A stretch of DNA of 64,000 bases from Hesseltinella vesiculosa. Lineage: Eukaryota > Mucoromycota > Mucoromycetes > Mucorales > Cunninghamellaceae. Below are positions 47,361 through 57,899 of the stretch, in pieces. Within the stretch, counting starts at the first letter, position 1; the number at the start of each line of letters is the position of its first letter. The stretch lies in NCBI GenBank assembly GCA_002104935.1, contig MCGT01000022.1, positions 1-64,000 of the forward strand, written 5' to 3'. Under the pieces are notes generated by a model. It was not told the origin of the DNA, did not search any database, and saw nothing but the letters and a program-made list of their open reading frames with translations. A program made the position numbers and the translations under genes.

Positions 47361-48117
47361 AAATAAACGAGGAGGTTCAGAAAATTCACGGACACGAAGT
47401 TGCACTCAGCCTGGGATTGTCCAATAAAATCACTTTTCTGTTTTTGGCAAAAAAAAAGGGGGGATGGGAAGAGAAAAGCTTACTTGCATTTTTTAACACC
47501 TTTTCCTGATATTTCTTTCTCTTCGCTATTTCTTATAATGTCATCACACAGCGCTACGCGCCTGGATAATGCCTCCATTGAACGCTTTATTGCAAGTAAC
47601 TGATCAAGTGCCCATCGCTCGCTGTAGTGATTGCAAATGTAAACGACCTCTAGTGCATTTTGAAGGACGCAGATACTGGCACCTCACTTGCATCCGCTGC
47701 CGAACAGTGCCACCCGCCAATGATCTCCCCCTTCTGAATCAATGATTAACTGGTATGAGCTAGATGAATTTTATGGCCAGTTCCGTCACAACCCTGCTCT
47801 GCCTATCAAAGTGCATCTTCCTGACAACCTTGTCGACTTGCCGGTTGACGACATTTGCGCGTCATTTCATTGTGCATCTCTATGAAACGTCTGGCTTCAT
47901 GTTCTATTTGAAGCTTATCCATGACCCTTCAAGACGCTCAGATATCGCCTTTTACGCTTCCTGTACAAGCTCAAGCGTGTATTGACAACAACTTCCAGGT
48001 AAATGGGAAGGAAATTGGAAAAAAAGAAATCCAAAAACAGAAAAATGATTTTATTGGACAATCCCAGGCTGAGTGTAACTTCGTATCCGTGAATTTTCTG
48101 AACCTCCTCGTTCATAT
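47361..48117. mobile_element. 757-bp terminal-inverted-repeat element with 9-bp target duplication
   Basis: Terminal inverted repeats of about 87 bases (47361-47447 and 48031-48117) share the run CGAGGAGGTTCAGAAAATTC and differ at about six positions, three of them in the outermost six bases. The element is flanked by perfect 9-bp direct repeats CTAAAATCG at 47352-47360 and 48118-48126, a target-site duplication. A 9-bp duplication with TIRs of this length fits Mutator-like elements. No transposase is inside, so it is non-autonomous. Its interior holds a short zinc-ribbon-like ORF. The near identity of the TIRs and the perfect duplication suggest recent insertion. Confidence 0.85.
47569..47745 (+). 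CDS. Short zinc-ribbon-like ORF inside the TIR element
   Basis: 58 codons, too short to pass most cutoffs. It contains CSDCKCKRPLVHF and, 18 residues on, CIRC, i.e. paired CxxC motifs that could bind one zinc. A different frame starting at 47742 continues MINWYELDEFYGQF and reads sensibly for 40 codons (NPALPIKVHLPDNLVDLPVD), so the original protein probably joined the two and has since suffered an indel, or a short intron is present. Function unknown. It may be a host gene fragment carried by the element. Confidence 0.4.
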   Translation: MPPLNALLQVTDQVPIARCSDCKCKRPLVHFEGRRYWHLTCIRCRTVPPANDLPLLNQ

Positions 48118-48168
48118 CTAAAATCGTCTTTCTTTAACTCTCTTCCCAGCAGCGCTTTATTTTTTCAC

Positions 48169-49435
48169 ATGGCCAACCAAGGTACGCAGAATTTGGTCTT
48201 TATTGAGAGCAGTACTTACTCTAGTATAATAGGGAAAGAGGTGCTTGATCTACTTTTTGAATTACCAAAGGATTACTTGCCTGGCACGGACAGAATCAGC
48301 AACAGGTTCTGAAAAGCAAACTTGTCGTGGACATGGTTTCAAAGGCTCTCTTCGAAGTTCCTGCTGGCACATATGCAACAGCTGATGCAGAATGGTGTGA
48401 AGGACATGGCGATTGTCTTTACTTGCCTAATATTGGAATTCAACATTCCCTGCCGTCTATCCTTGTGGAAGTTCAAAGCATTGTGAATGCAACCTTCATG
48501 GCCAGGCCCATACGAAATTGCCAGCAAGTCCAAACTCTCTACCAAGTTGCCAAGGAAGAATACGAAAAACATCATGATATCGAGCAGACGACTGACAAGA
48601 GATGGTAAGTGTGCTTGGGTATGTGAAGCTACCCGAGCTGTTGTGGGCTCACATCCTTCATTATCTTCCCATCAGCACAGCCGCGCATTGTCGCGTTGCT
48701 TCAGCCCGCTGGAACTACGTCATTCAATGATCACCCGCCTGGTTCCATCGCATGTGGCCCGCGCTGCAAAACCGACACATGAGCGTGCAACGATATAAAG
48801 CTGGCCTACTATGCAGGACGTTGCCTTTCCACTGGCTACTGAACTCCTATCAAAACGGGCGACTCATATGCGACCACTGCTTCGCGTATCCCAAATTGAC
48901 GATGCTCAAGCACGGACCCCAAGCCGTGTGAACTTGAAGCCAATCAGCCGCCCTCACATAGCTTCACAGTCAGAGGACTCTGTTATGATTCTTTCTTCTT
49001 CCTTATCTGATTTTCAAATCACTTATAAAAAAACCACTTCGAATCTTCATCGGCCCTCTTCATAGCGAGCGGTACACCGATGTTGATGACGAAGGAATCC
49101 CCATCCCCCCGGCATTCTACATGCCATCGCCTGGCAACCCTTATTTCATCAACCTATGCTTTCCATGCCGCCGGGATTTCTTCTTCTTCCGCCGCCCAGA
49201 ACCCTTGCCAAGTTGCCCGGAGGACATGACGATCACGTTGAAGCAAGCAAGTCAATACTTTGCGGTTTTTAAGTCGCAGATAAACCGCCGTGTATTCAAC
49301 CCAACCGCCATTCCCATCCACCTGGTCATTGATATTGCTCGCCATAAACTTGGAGGAGATATTGGCATCGCTTGTTTTCGCCACTTTGACACCCCACCCC
49401 AAGCTCTCCCTTCCCTCCCCAATTTTTCCGTTTAG
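48169..49435 (+). pseudogene. Decayed hypothetical gene with PD-(D/E)XK-nuclease-like segment
   Basis: Starts MANQ, then an intron (48182-48232), then GKEVLDLLFELPKDYLPGTD. A frame change near 48300 leads into VLKSKLVVDMVSKALFEVPA, DAEWCEGHGDCLYLP, LPSILVEVQSIVN. An Asp followed after about 20 residues by E-x-Q on a hydrophobic strand (ILVEVQ) is the pattern of PD-(D/E)XK nucleases and transposon-linked relatives. Beyond a donor at 48606 the frames are broken by stops; pieces such as ICDHCFAYP (CxxC) and a longer open stretch at 49121-49435 (PPAFYMPSPGNPYFINLCFP) may be later exons. The whole looks like a degenerating single-copy gene or element relic. The TIR element ends only 43 bases before its duplication flank and start codon, in its promoter. 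Confidence 0.45.
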
Positions 49436-50276
49436 TTTGCTCATGATTATTTTTTATCTTCATTATTTTACCATACCCAAACTCTTTAGTTTTTTTTTTA
49501 TCTAGTCCCCCGTGTTACGTAATAAATCATATCAGTTGTTAGTGCTCATCTGTTGCCAAAGATTTGAATAGGAGACCTCGGTCGGAGCGATGCAGCCGTT
49601 GAATAAAAAACGGGCGGCCATCATCGTCACCAAATGTGGATAAAGAAAAAAAGAGTCAGTGCCTAGATGCCTAAGCATGTCAATAGTGCGACAATGAAAT
49701 CACACCGATCTGATCACTCAAAAGTGCTGTGCAGCGTTCCTTTTTTTTTTTTTCATTTTGAGAAAAAATGATTTGGCCGGCCATATTCAGTCTCCGCAGT
49801 GCACCATTCATTCCTACAGGTGTTTCTATGGTTAAATTGCCCCAAGTAATCATGGATTGTCTGCGGATTGCTGTTAATATAACTCTTCAGAACGTGGATG
49901 AGATGAGATCCATTCCTCTTTTTTCGAAAGATTTCTAAAAAATAAAACATGTGTTGCTAGGATCTACGTATAATCGATTATGACCCTCGCATCGACAAGG
50001 TAAGCATCCATCGACAACCCTCTTTGTGGAAATATTCGAGCATGAGCTTTTCGGCTTCGTTGTGCTACCATCTTCGTCAATTGTAACGCGCGAACCAGCC
50101 AACTACAGTAGTTTCAACCTGGCAGCTTATTTTTTTCATACTTTTTCATACGCAAGAATTTTATTAAACATCCAAAAATAAAAAAAAAGACACATTACAC
50201 GCTATTTAACAAGGCAACAAGGGAAAACGGGGTGGGGGTGTATTGAAGAAAATATAAAACAAATCAAAGTGTTTGC
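49436..50276. other. Intergenic region with a truncated dispersed repeat
   Basis: About 840 bases. Holds repeat copy D and the 3' untranslated region of CCT1. No gene seen. Short ORFs have no coding character. Confidence 0.4.
49685..49806 (+). repeat. Dispersed repeat, copy D (truncated)
   Basis: Only the 3' third of the repeat: aatcactcaaaagtgctgtg through a T run, cattttgagaaaa, and ctccgcagtgcacc. Orientation as copies A and B. The upstream blocks found in other copies are absent. Confidence 0.65.
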
Positions 50277-52488
50277 TTAGTGATCATGGCCATGGTCATC
50301 TTGAGGTCTTTCTTGAGGAGCGACTAGAATACAAAGAAAAGGTTGAGATTCAGCATCAGCCAAGCTGGTATATTTCTATCTATACCCTTGATCATATCAT
50401 CAATGCGAAGGATAGCAATGGCAGCTTCGGTGGCGCTCTTGAGAGACTTGATCTTGGACATGGCAGGTTCCAACACACCAGCGCGCAAGTTATCACGCAA
50501 TTCACCCTTGATCAAATCCAACCCATAGTATTTCAATAAGCGTTTTTGATCATCAGCATTGGCGTTCAGAGCTGCATTATGATAGGCGCGAAGCTTGGCC
50601 ACTAATTCAGTAGAATCTGCAAAAAAAAAAAAAAGGGCAAGGTTATATCTCGATTCATTTTCTTCAAGTCGATTGCTTACCTTTGGCAGCATTCACAGCC
50701 AGTGTCTTGGGAATCACCAACAAAGCATTAGCGAATTCAGCAATGGCCAATTGTTCACGAGAGCCCTAAAGAAAATAAAATGTTAGGGTAAGGCTGTTCT
50801 ACGAAATCAATCATTGTGACTAACCAAGCTGGTAGCAAAGTTTTCAAGGTATATGCTAAGAGCGGATTCCACCGAGCCGCCACCAGGAACAACGCTGTTG
50901 CTTTCCAAGGTACGCTTGACCACGCATAAAGAATCATGCAAAGAACGTTCCATTTCATCCAACATATAGTCATTGGCACCCCGCAAGATAATGGAAGCCG
51001 AGTTTTGGATCTTTGTACCCTTGATCAAAATGCATTCGTCGTCCGATATACGTTCTTGGACGACTTCTTCAGCCTGACCCAGGTAAGCAGATTCAAAGGT
51101 CTCTTCACCTTCCAAGTTGGCCAAAGTGGAAAGCAAGGTAGCTAAAAAGAAAAGAGTGAATATCACAACGTTGAGGCACAGCGAGAGGATTCATACCACC
51201 GGTAGCCTTGGCGATACGCTTCAAGTCCTCCTTTTTGCATCTTCGCACAGCCATGGCACCAGCTTCAACAAAGAGTTTCAAGCATAGATCATCAATACCC
51301 TTTGTGGTCAAGATCACATTGGCACCAGTGGCCAAGATTTTTTGAATGCGTTCTGTGGTGATTTCGATTTCTCTACAGGAAATAAAAAAGAACTGGTCAG
51401 GATTGTCCGTTGCTATTTTCCTTCAATTACCTCTTGCGGATGTCTTCCAATTTGTCAGGATCGTCAACGACAATGTTGACACCCAAGTGCATGCGGGCCT
51501 TTTGCAAGTTCATGTCCAAACAAGCAATCTTGGCACCAGTGATGCGGGTTTTCATGGCTTGTGAGGCAACAGTGCAGTTCAAAGCATAACCACGCACAAA
51601 CACGGATTCACGTCCAGACTTGCCGTGTGCTTTGAGAATGTTGACTGCCTTGACAGGATATTTGCTTTCGCCACGGATGTTGGTCGTTTTGACAGCCAGC
51701 ATGGATTCCACAGCAAGGTTGGCAAAGAAATCAGAGTCACTAAATAATAGGTCAGGACCACCCCCTTTTTTTTGCTCATTCGCCCGCAACTTACGAGCCA
51801 ATGATCTTGGAGCTCATGGAGGTCTTGGCAGCGTTGACAAGGCATTCTTTACCCAAGGTATCGACCTTGATAGCCATTTCATTGGCAATGAATTTGCAGG
51901 CTTCCTTGGAGGCCAGGCGGAACCCGGTGATCAAAGTGGTGGGGTGGATCTTATTCTTGACCAATTCGTTGGCTCGTTTCAACAGTTCGGCAGCAATAAT
52001 CACCACGGAGGTCGTACCATCACCCACTTCGCGGTCTTGCTGCTGGGCAAGTTCCACAAGCACTTTACCAGCAGGATGCTCTACTTCCAACAGTTGCAAG
52101 ATAGTGGCGCCGTCATTACTGATGGTCACATCCTGTTCATCATCAAAAAAAAAAAAAGAGAGAGAGAGAGAGGGGTATTAAACATCCACTCGAATAATCT
52201 TTTTGGTTTTCAAAACCTACACCAATTTCATCAACCAACATTTTATCCAAACCAACAGGACCGAGCGAACTCTTCACAATGTTGGCAATGGAGGCAGCAG
52301 CCAGCACTAGATAACACATGAGAATCAAGATGAGATGACTTTTTTTTATCTCTCTTCCCCTAAACCATCTGGCAGCTCTTATTTCCGGCTAATCTGTTGT
52401 CTCACTTACCATTGCTGGATCGAACATCTTGGCCAGTGGTACGTTCACCACCTAGGAAAAGAGATCCACCTTGAGAGGTTTGGAACAT
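50277..52488 (-). CDS. TCP1: Chaperonin TRiC/CCT subunit alpha
   Basis: Nine exons on the minus strand: 52488-52410, 52306-52221, 52132-51795, 51739-51431, 51372-51197, 51141-50825, 50765-50681, 50616-50386, 50323-50277; exactly 555 residues, the normal length. CCT folds actin, tubulin and WD40 proteins in an ATP-driven double ring in the cytosol. Motifs: N-terminal GERTTGQDVRSSN, then KSSLGPVGLDKMLVDEIGDV and TISNDGATIL, the ATPase motif VGDGTTSVV, KLFVEAGAMAVRRCKKEDLK, ANLEGEETFESAYLGQAEEV, and VPGGGSVESALSIYLE. KATGATLLSTLANLEGEE is the alpha-specific form, separating it from the other seven subunits. The C-terminus APQERPQDDHGHDH is on a separate 47-nt exon. It shares a divergent promoter with eRF1. 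Confidence 0.96.
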
Positions 52489-52941
52489 ATTGAATGGATT
52501 ATTATGAAAAAAAGAAAAAAAAAGTGATGGAAGAGATCGCGCTGTCAAAAAAAACAAAAAAACGTCAACGGACCCGCCGTAATGGATGTACCTTTTTTAA
52601 CCGCCGCTCCAGCCAATGACAGAGTTCTTGGAACTAGGCCTTTTAAACATGCTGGAGTTGTCCTAGAAGAGCAAGGCTATCATCATAGGATCGACGAGAT
52701 GATAAATTAAGAACTCTTGTAACATTATCAAGTATAAATTGTCGCAGTCATCGGGAGCTGTGCTCCCTATTTTTCCCCTGTGGAAGACCGTGTGCCTGCG
52801 GAGTTCGGCCGAAGAAGTGGCTTTTTGAACTAATCGAAAAACGTTTTCTGCTCCTTTTTTTTTTTTTTTCTTTCTTTCTTATTCCTGTTTGACCAACCAT
52901 CCTTCTTATTTCAGACAGTCACCTACAATCAATAATACATC
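52489..52941. promoter_or_regulatory. Divergent promoter between TCP1 and SUP45
   Basis: 453 bases between divergently transcribed CCT1 and eRF1. A CCAAT-type box (gccaatgac) lies at about 52612-52620. A T run with pyrimidine tract (52853-52880) precedes the eRF1 start. No gene here. Both genes serve protein synthesis and folding, so co-expression from a shared region is plausible but not shown. Confidence 0.5.
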
Positions 52942-54510
52942 ATGTCTGGCGCTCCTCCCGATGAAACCGACCAAAACATTGAAATTTGGAAGATGAAGAA
53001 GCTCATCAAGAACCTTGAGGCTGCTCGAGGGTAAGCTCCACTCTCATCTTCAGTGTGACAACCCTTTCCACTGGCCTTGATGCTTACAGCTTCCCTTTAT
53101 TTTTACTCTCTCACCTTTTTTAGTAACGGTACTTCCATGATTTCTCTTATTATTCGTAAGTCCTGACTCCTCTCAAGCTTCCTTTTTTTTTTTGCTCCAG
53201 GTCAACTCACTTTATTATATTTTATTTTATTTTTTTTTTTGCCTACAGCCCCCAAGGATCAAATCTCTCGAGTGGGTAAAATGTTGGCTGATGAATATGG
53301 TACTGCCTCCAACATCAAATCTCGTGTGAACCGATTGTCTGTGCTGTCTGCTATTACTTCTACCCAACAACGTTTAAAGCTGTACAACCGAGGTAAGCGC
53401 TTTCCCCCTTGGCTTTTTTTTTATTGACCTTTGTGTGTGTGTGTGTGGTTAGTGCCACCAAATGGCCTGGTTGTGTACTGTGGTACCATTGTGACGGACG
53501 AAGGCAAAGAAAAGAAGGTGAACATTGATTTTGAACCCCACAAGCCCATCAACACATCATTGTACCTTTGTGATAACAAATTCCATACCGAAGCTCTGCA
53601 AGAATTATTAGAAGCAGATGCCAAGTTTGGTTTCATTATCATGGATGGTAACGGTGCTCTGTTCGGTACCCTGTCTGGGAACACCCGAGATGTCATCCAC
53701 AAACTCCAGGTCGATTTGCCCAAGAAGCACGGTCGTGGTGGTCAGTCCGCTCTGCGTTTCTCGCGTCTCCGTGATGAAAAGCGACACAACTATGTGCGCA
53801 AGGTCGCCGAATTGGCTGTCAATTTCTTCATCGCTGGCGACAAGGTCAACGTTGCAGGTTTGGTGTTGGCTGGTTCCGCCGATTTCAAAACTGAACTGTC
53901 GCAATCCGATATGTTTGACGGGCGATTGCAAGCCAAGATCGTCAAGGTGGTCGATGTGTCCTACGGTGGCGAAAACGGCTTCAACCAAGCCATCGAACTA
54001 TCTGCCGAATCTCTTTCCAACGTCAAGTTTGTGCAAGAAAAGAAGCTCATCCAATCCTACTTTGATGAAATCTCCCAAGACACCGGTAAGTACTGTTTCG
54101 GCGTGGAGGACACCCTCAAGGCTCTTGAACTTGGGGCTGTAGAAAGCCTGATTGTGTGGGAAGCCCTTGACACCAATCGCTATGTCTTGCGTGACGCTGA
54201 AGGCACCGAAATTGTCTTCCACCCCAACAAGCAAGAAGAAAAGGATCGATCTTTCTTGATGGACAAGAGCGCCGCGGCCGAACCCAACAAGGAAATGGAA
54301 ATCATTGAATCGCGCCCTCTGCTCGAATGGTTTGCTGACCGTTACAAGGACTTTGGTGCCAACCTGGAATTCGTCACCAACCGCTCTCAGGAAGGTTCCC
54401 AGTTCTGCCGTGGTTTCGGTGGTATCGGTGGCATCTTGCGTTACCGTGTCAACTTTGAACAGTTAAACTACGAATCCGACGAATTCTTTTCGGACGACGA
54501 CTATATCTAA
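52942..54510 (+). CDS. SUP45: Eukaryotic peptide chain release factor eRF1
   Basis: Exons 52942-53030, 53124-53155, 53249-53392 and 53453-54510, 440 residues. eRF1 reads all three stop codons in the ribosomal A site and triggers peptide release. Key elements are intact: the stop-reading NIKS at residues 62-65 within [15 protein letters not shown], the YxCxxxF element (YLCDNKF), and the catalytic GGQ in [17 protein letters not shown]. The C-terminal domain that binds eRF3 ends in an acidic [13 protein letters not shown]. There is no sign of the NIKS changes linked to altered genetic codes, so standard stop-codon use is expected. Strong codon bias suggests high expression. Confidence 0.97.
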
Positions 54511-54775
54511 ATTATCCCTTCTCCTCCCCCATTGTACATTTTCCTCTCCACTTTGCTTACGCCCATAAATTCTACATCATCGTCCACCGATTTTGTTCGC
54601 TGTCTTTTAAAACAATAAACCAGATTTAGTGTAATTCACTTGTCAAATGGTTCCTGAAAAAAAAAAACACTGGCCAAACATGTGATTTTTGACCGTTCGC
54701 TGGGTAAAAAAAAAAATGGGGCATGGAGGCTTTACTCTTTCTTTTCCTTTTCTTTCACAAAACCAAAGTTTGTCA

Positions 54776-56752
54776 ATGAACATGAGCAAGCCTTCGGTTG
54801 GCATTATTGGAGCAGGGTAAGAAGACAACATGACCCATGACATGGCGTTTATAACGTTTTCGTCTTCAAATAGATTCAGCGGCATGATCGCTGCCATTCA
54901 GGTCAGAACGCAACTCGGCATCACCCCAAAAGTATTTGATTACTTACCAGACGTTGGTGGTACCTGGCTTGCCAACCAATACTCAGGCTGTGCTTGTGAC
55001 ATTCCTTCAGGGTAACATGGCAATATAATCCCCCGACAAAAAACCGCCCCTCACTTTTTTTCTCTTTTGGTTAGTTTGTACAACTTCAGCTTTGCTTTGA
55101 ACCCTGGTAAGATTCATGCATATCATACCTAACAAAGCTCATTCATATTTATTCTTCCTCTCAGAGTGGTCGACGACCTACAGCCCTCAACCTGAAATCT
55201 ACGACTACATGCGCTCCGTAGCCCGTCAGCACAAGATGTATGACTACACCCTTTTCAACACTGAGGTGCTCAGCGTCAACTGGCTGGAAGAAAGCAAGCA
55301 GTACAGGGTCGACTATCGCAGTCTGATAGATCCAAGCACGACCACTTCGGAATTCTTCGACATTATGCAAGCGTGAAATCACACAATGACGGCCGTTCTC
55401 ATCCTAACTACTCTTTTCTTTTCTTTTTTTTTTTTTTTTTTTTTGCACGCTCCTTTTAGCTATTGCGGTATTGGTCCCCTACGCATCCCCCATATCCCTG
55501 AAGAATTTAAGTCTTTCACAGGCACCACCATTCACACTGCAGTTTGGAACCCATCCATGGATTTCAAGGATAAGATAGTGGCTGTGATCGGCAACGGTGC
55601 CAGCGCAGTCCAAGCTATCCCTTGCTTGCAAACCAAGGCCAAGCACCTGTACAGCTATCAGCGATCAGCCACTTGGGTAGCCCCTCGCTATCAATACAAG
55701 TATCCTGGCTTTATCAAGTTACTCTTCCGCTGGTTCCCCATTTTGCTTCGGTTGCAACGCTACGTGCTCTTTCTGATTGTAGGTTTGCCTGACAAAAAAA
55801 AAAAAAAAGGATTCACTTTATCTTTCATGCCTTTTAGCACGAAGCCACCTTTCCACTGTTCAAGAATAGCCGATCGTTGCTGGCTCGCTTTGTGCGCTGG
55901 TGGTTCAAGGTCGACATGCGCTTGCGATTGGCACGCCGTGGCCGCACTGACCTCGTACCTGTGTTGACCCCAGATTATGCTGTTGGCTGCAAGCGCATTG
56001 CTCGGTCAGAAAACTATCTCGAAGCCTTGGCCAGCCCTAATGTGACAGTAAAGATGGGCAAGATCACAAAGGTCCAGGGCCAGACCATATATCACGAAGA
56101 TGGCTCTGAGACTCATGCCGATGTGCTCGTCCTTGCCTCTGGATTTGAAGTCAAGGGGTGCCTTGGCAATCTCAAAGGTAAGAAGAGGAAGAGAGGGGTA
56201 TCCCAGTGGCATCCTTGACGTTTTCTCTTGCAGTTCATGGTCGCAATGGTGTGGAATTGAATAGCCTGTGGTCGAAGAACGACTACCCAAGCACCTTCAA
56301 AACGGTGGCTATCCATAATTTTCCCAACTTCTTTTTGCTTCTGGGCCCTAATAGCGGATTGGGACATAACAGTAAGTTTATCGGAATCCCTGAAACCCAA
56401 TACTGAGGGAAAGATGTAAAGTACTCCCAGGATGAAGCTCACCACTGGTTTTTTTCTTTCTTCCGTTTAACCAGGTGTCCTTCTGATGATTGAAATCCAA
56501 GTCAAATACACGCTTGACGCAATCAAATACATGATAAAGAATAAGCTCAAGGCATTAGAGCCTAAATTGGAACACCAAAACGCGTTTTCTCAGCGGATGG
56601 TCAAGGATATGCAAGGGACTACCTGGTTGAATGGCGGGTGTACCAGCTACTACAAGGCCAATGGTGCAGTGTTTGCTCTTTGGCCAAGCTCTGTCATCTC
56701 TTTTTGGATGGAATTGGGCTTCAATAAGAAACATTTTGTCCAACACGTGTAG
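54776..56752 (+). CDS. FAD-dependent monooxygenase, Baeyer-Villiger type
   Basis: Eight exons: 54776-54816, 54874-55011, 55075-55106, 55165-55372, 55460-55778, 55838-56177, 56234-56371, 56475-56752; about 497 residues. Two Rossmann motifs: FAD-binding GIIGAGFSGMIAA near the N-terminus and NADPH-binding VAVIGNGASAVQ in the middle. Just before the second is FTGTTIHTAVWNP, matching the Baeyer-Villiger fingerprint F-x-G-x-x-x-H-T-x-x-W. YLPDVGGTWLANQYSGCACD is the usual FAD-contact region. Such enzymes insert oxygen next to ketones or oxidise other nucleophiles with NADPH and O2. The substrate cannot be told; no biosynthetic cluster surrounds it. The join at 55372/55460 (MQAYCGIGPLRIP) is the weakest, since families usually read SATGPLRIP here. 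Confidence 0.88.
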
Positions 56753-56949
56753 ATGTTTTTTGTCATCTTCCCTTTCCATAGGTGACATCAATGACACTGG
56801 ATTTTCACCAACACTTTGGCGTGTTTCAGTTTTTATAGACCCTTATTATTATTATTATATAGTACTTATTCGGATAAAACTGTCGCAAAGCAAACCGACA
56901 AAAATGGGCGGGTTTCCCATTTTTTCCAAACCGTCCTATTGCCCTGGAG

Positions 56950-57175
56950 GTAAGTCCCTGGCGAAAATGGCCGATTTTTCATTTTTTTTAGCTGGGGAAT
57001 CGGAAGTGTCGAAACGAAAGTGATCAAAATTTGGCTGGGCAACCTTGCTCAATCGACCTGATTTTTTCAGTATCACCATCATTCATGAATTTGCGCATTC
57101 CTTGAAAATCTCACATCGATCAAATCACTCAAAAGTGCTGTGCAGCAAATTGCTTTTTTTTTCATTTTGAAAAAA
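56950..57175 (+). repeat. Dispersed repeat, copy E, fused to the MDM10 fragment
   Basis: Carries all blocks of the repeat core (ccctggcgaaaatggccgat, ttagctggggaatcgg, ttggctgggcaacc, gattttttcag, aatcactcaaaagtgctgtg). The usual ctccgca(ca)gtgc terminus is missing: after the cattttgaaaaa tract the sequence runs straight into aagcggggaagtaa, which matches the flank upstream of MDM10 at about 45948. Confidence 0.75.
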
Positions 57176-57620
57176 AAAAGCGGGGAAGTAAAGGCTGAGC
57201 ATTTGGAGAAGACAATCTGCTGCGGCATTTTTTTTCCGGGCTCATTTGGATTTTTATACCCCTGCTGGCTTATCCCTTCACCTTGCCAAACTTCCTACCC
57301 AGCATTTCAAACCTTCGTATACCTTGAATGCCCTTGTTTGAATGGAAATATCAGTTACCTCTCCTCGTCTCGACCGTTGCACGTTGGTACCAGTGCCACT
57401 GTGGATTTCCATGAAGTGGTTGGTCAGTTCATATCGCATCGTCGAAATCGTTCATGGACACATCAACCCTCTGACTACTTTGGTTTACGCTCGAATGCTG
57501 TTCCTTGGAGTTATTATTGCGCGCATTGCAATTCACTTTCTCATAAACTTGACATCCCATTTGACGGCTCTTCCGCAATATTTTATTCACGGCTTAAAAA
57601 TAACCCCCTTTTCCTAGCGA
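57176..57620 (+). pseudogene. Partial, damaged duplicate of MDM10
   Basis: About 300 bases are clearly similar to MDM10 positions 46160-46450, including runs such as ggatttttatacccctg, cttcctacccagcatttcaa and accagtgccactgtggattt. The 5' coding part (first about 35 codons) is missing, and the sequence upstream resembles the MDM10 5' flank, so an internal deletion occurred. Frame breaks appear within a short distance (cttgaatgcccttgtttgaatgg has lost several bases compared with MDM10). After about 57520 similarity fades. No functional Mdm10 barrel can be made from it. Confidence 0.85.
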
Positions 57621-57899
57621 CAAAAACGCAATTCTTTTTCTTTCCATTTCAACTGAGCGCCCCTTTTGCATTAAAGTGGACAGGTTTGATACAGTAGCAA
57701 TAGGATATTCCTGCTATGCACAACGTTTTGACTCTCTGTTCTCTTCGTTTAGCAATAAATTGCAGTGGAATGTATCGCAATTAGCACTCCGCAGGCCTCC
57801 TATTTTTTTTTTTTTTTTTTTTGGGAAATAAGCGTTGAATTAAACAACCATCTTATTTTTTTTTTCCTTTCAGCTTTCTTCCCTTTGTCCTTTTTGATC

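Larger units (their letters stand above)
56753..57899. other. Repeat-rich spacer with MDM10 fragment
   Basis: Contains repeat copy E and a partial MDM10 copy (separate entries), an ATT-repeat tract near 56845-56860, and T runs at 57801-57822 and 57855-57865. No intact gene. Confidence 0.5.

Noticed and set aside
51620..52321. 233-codon plus-strand ORF
   Set aside because: Antisense to CCT1 exons and introns; crosses homopolymers with no motif.
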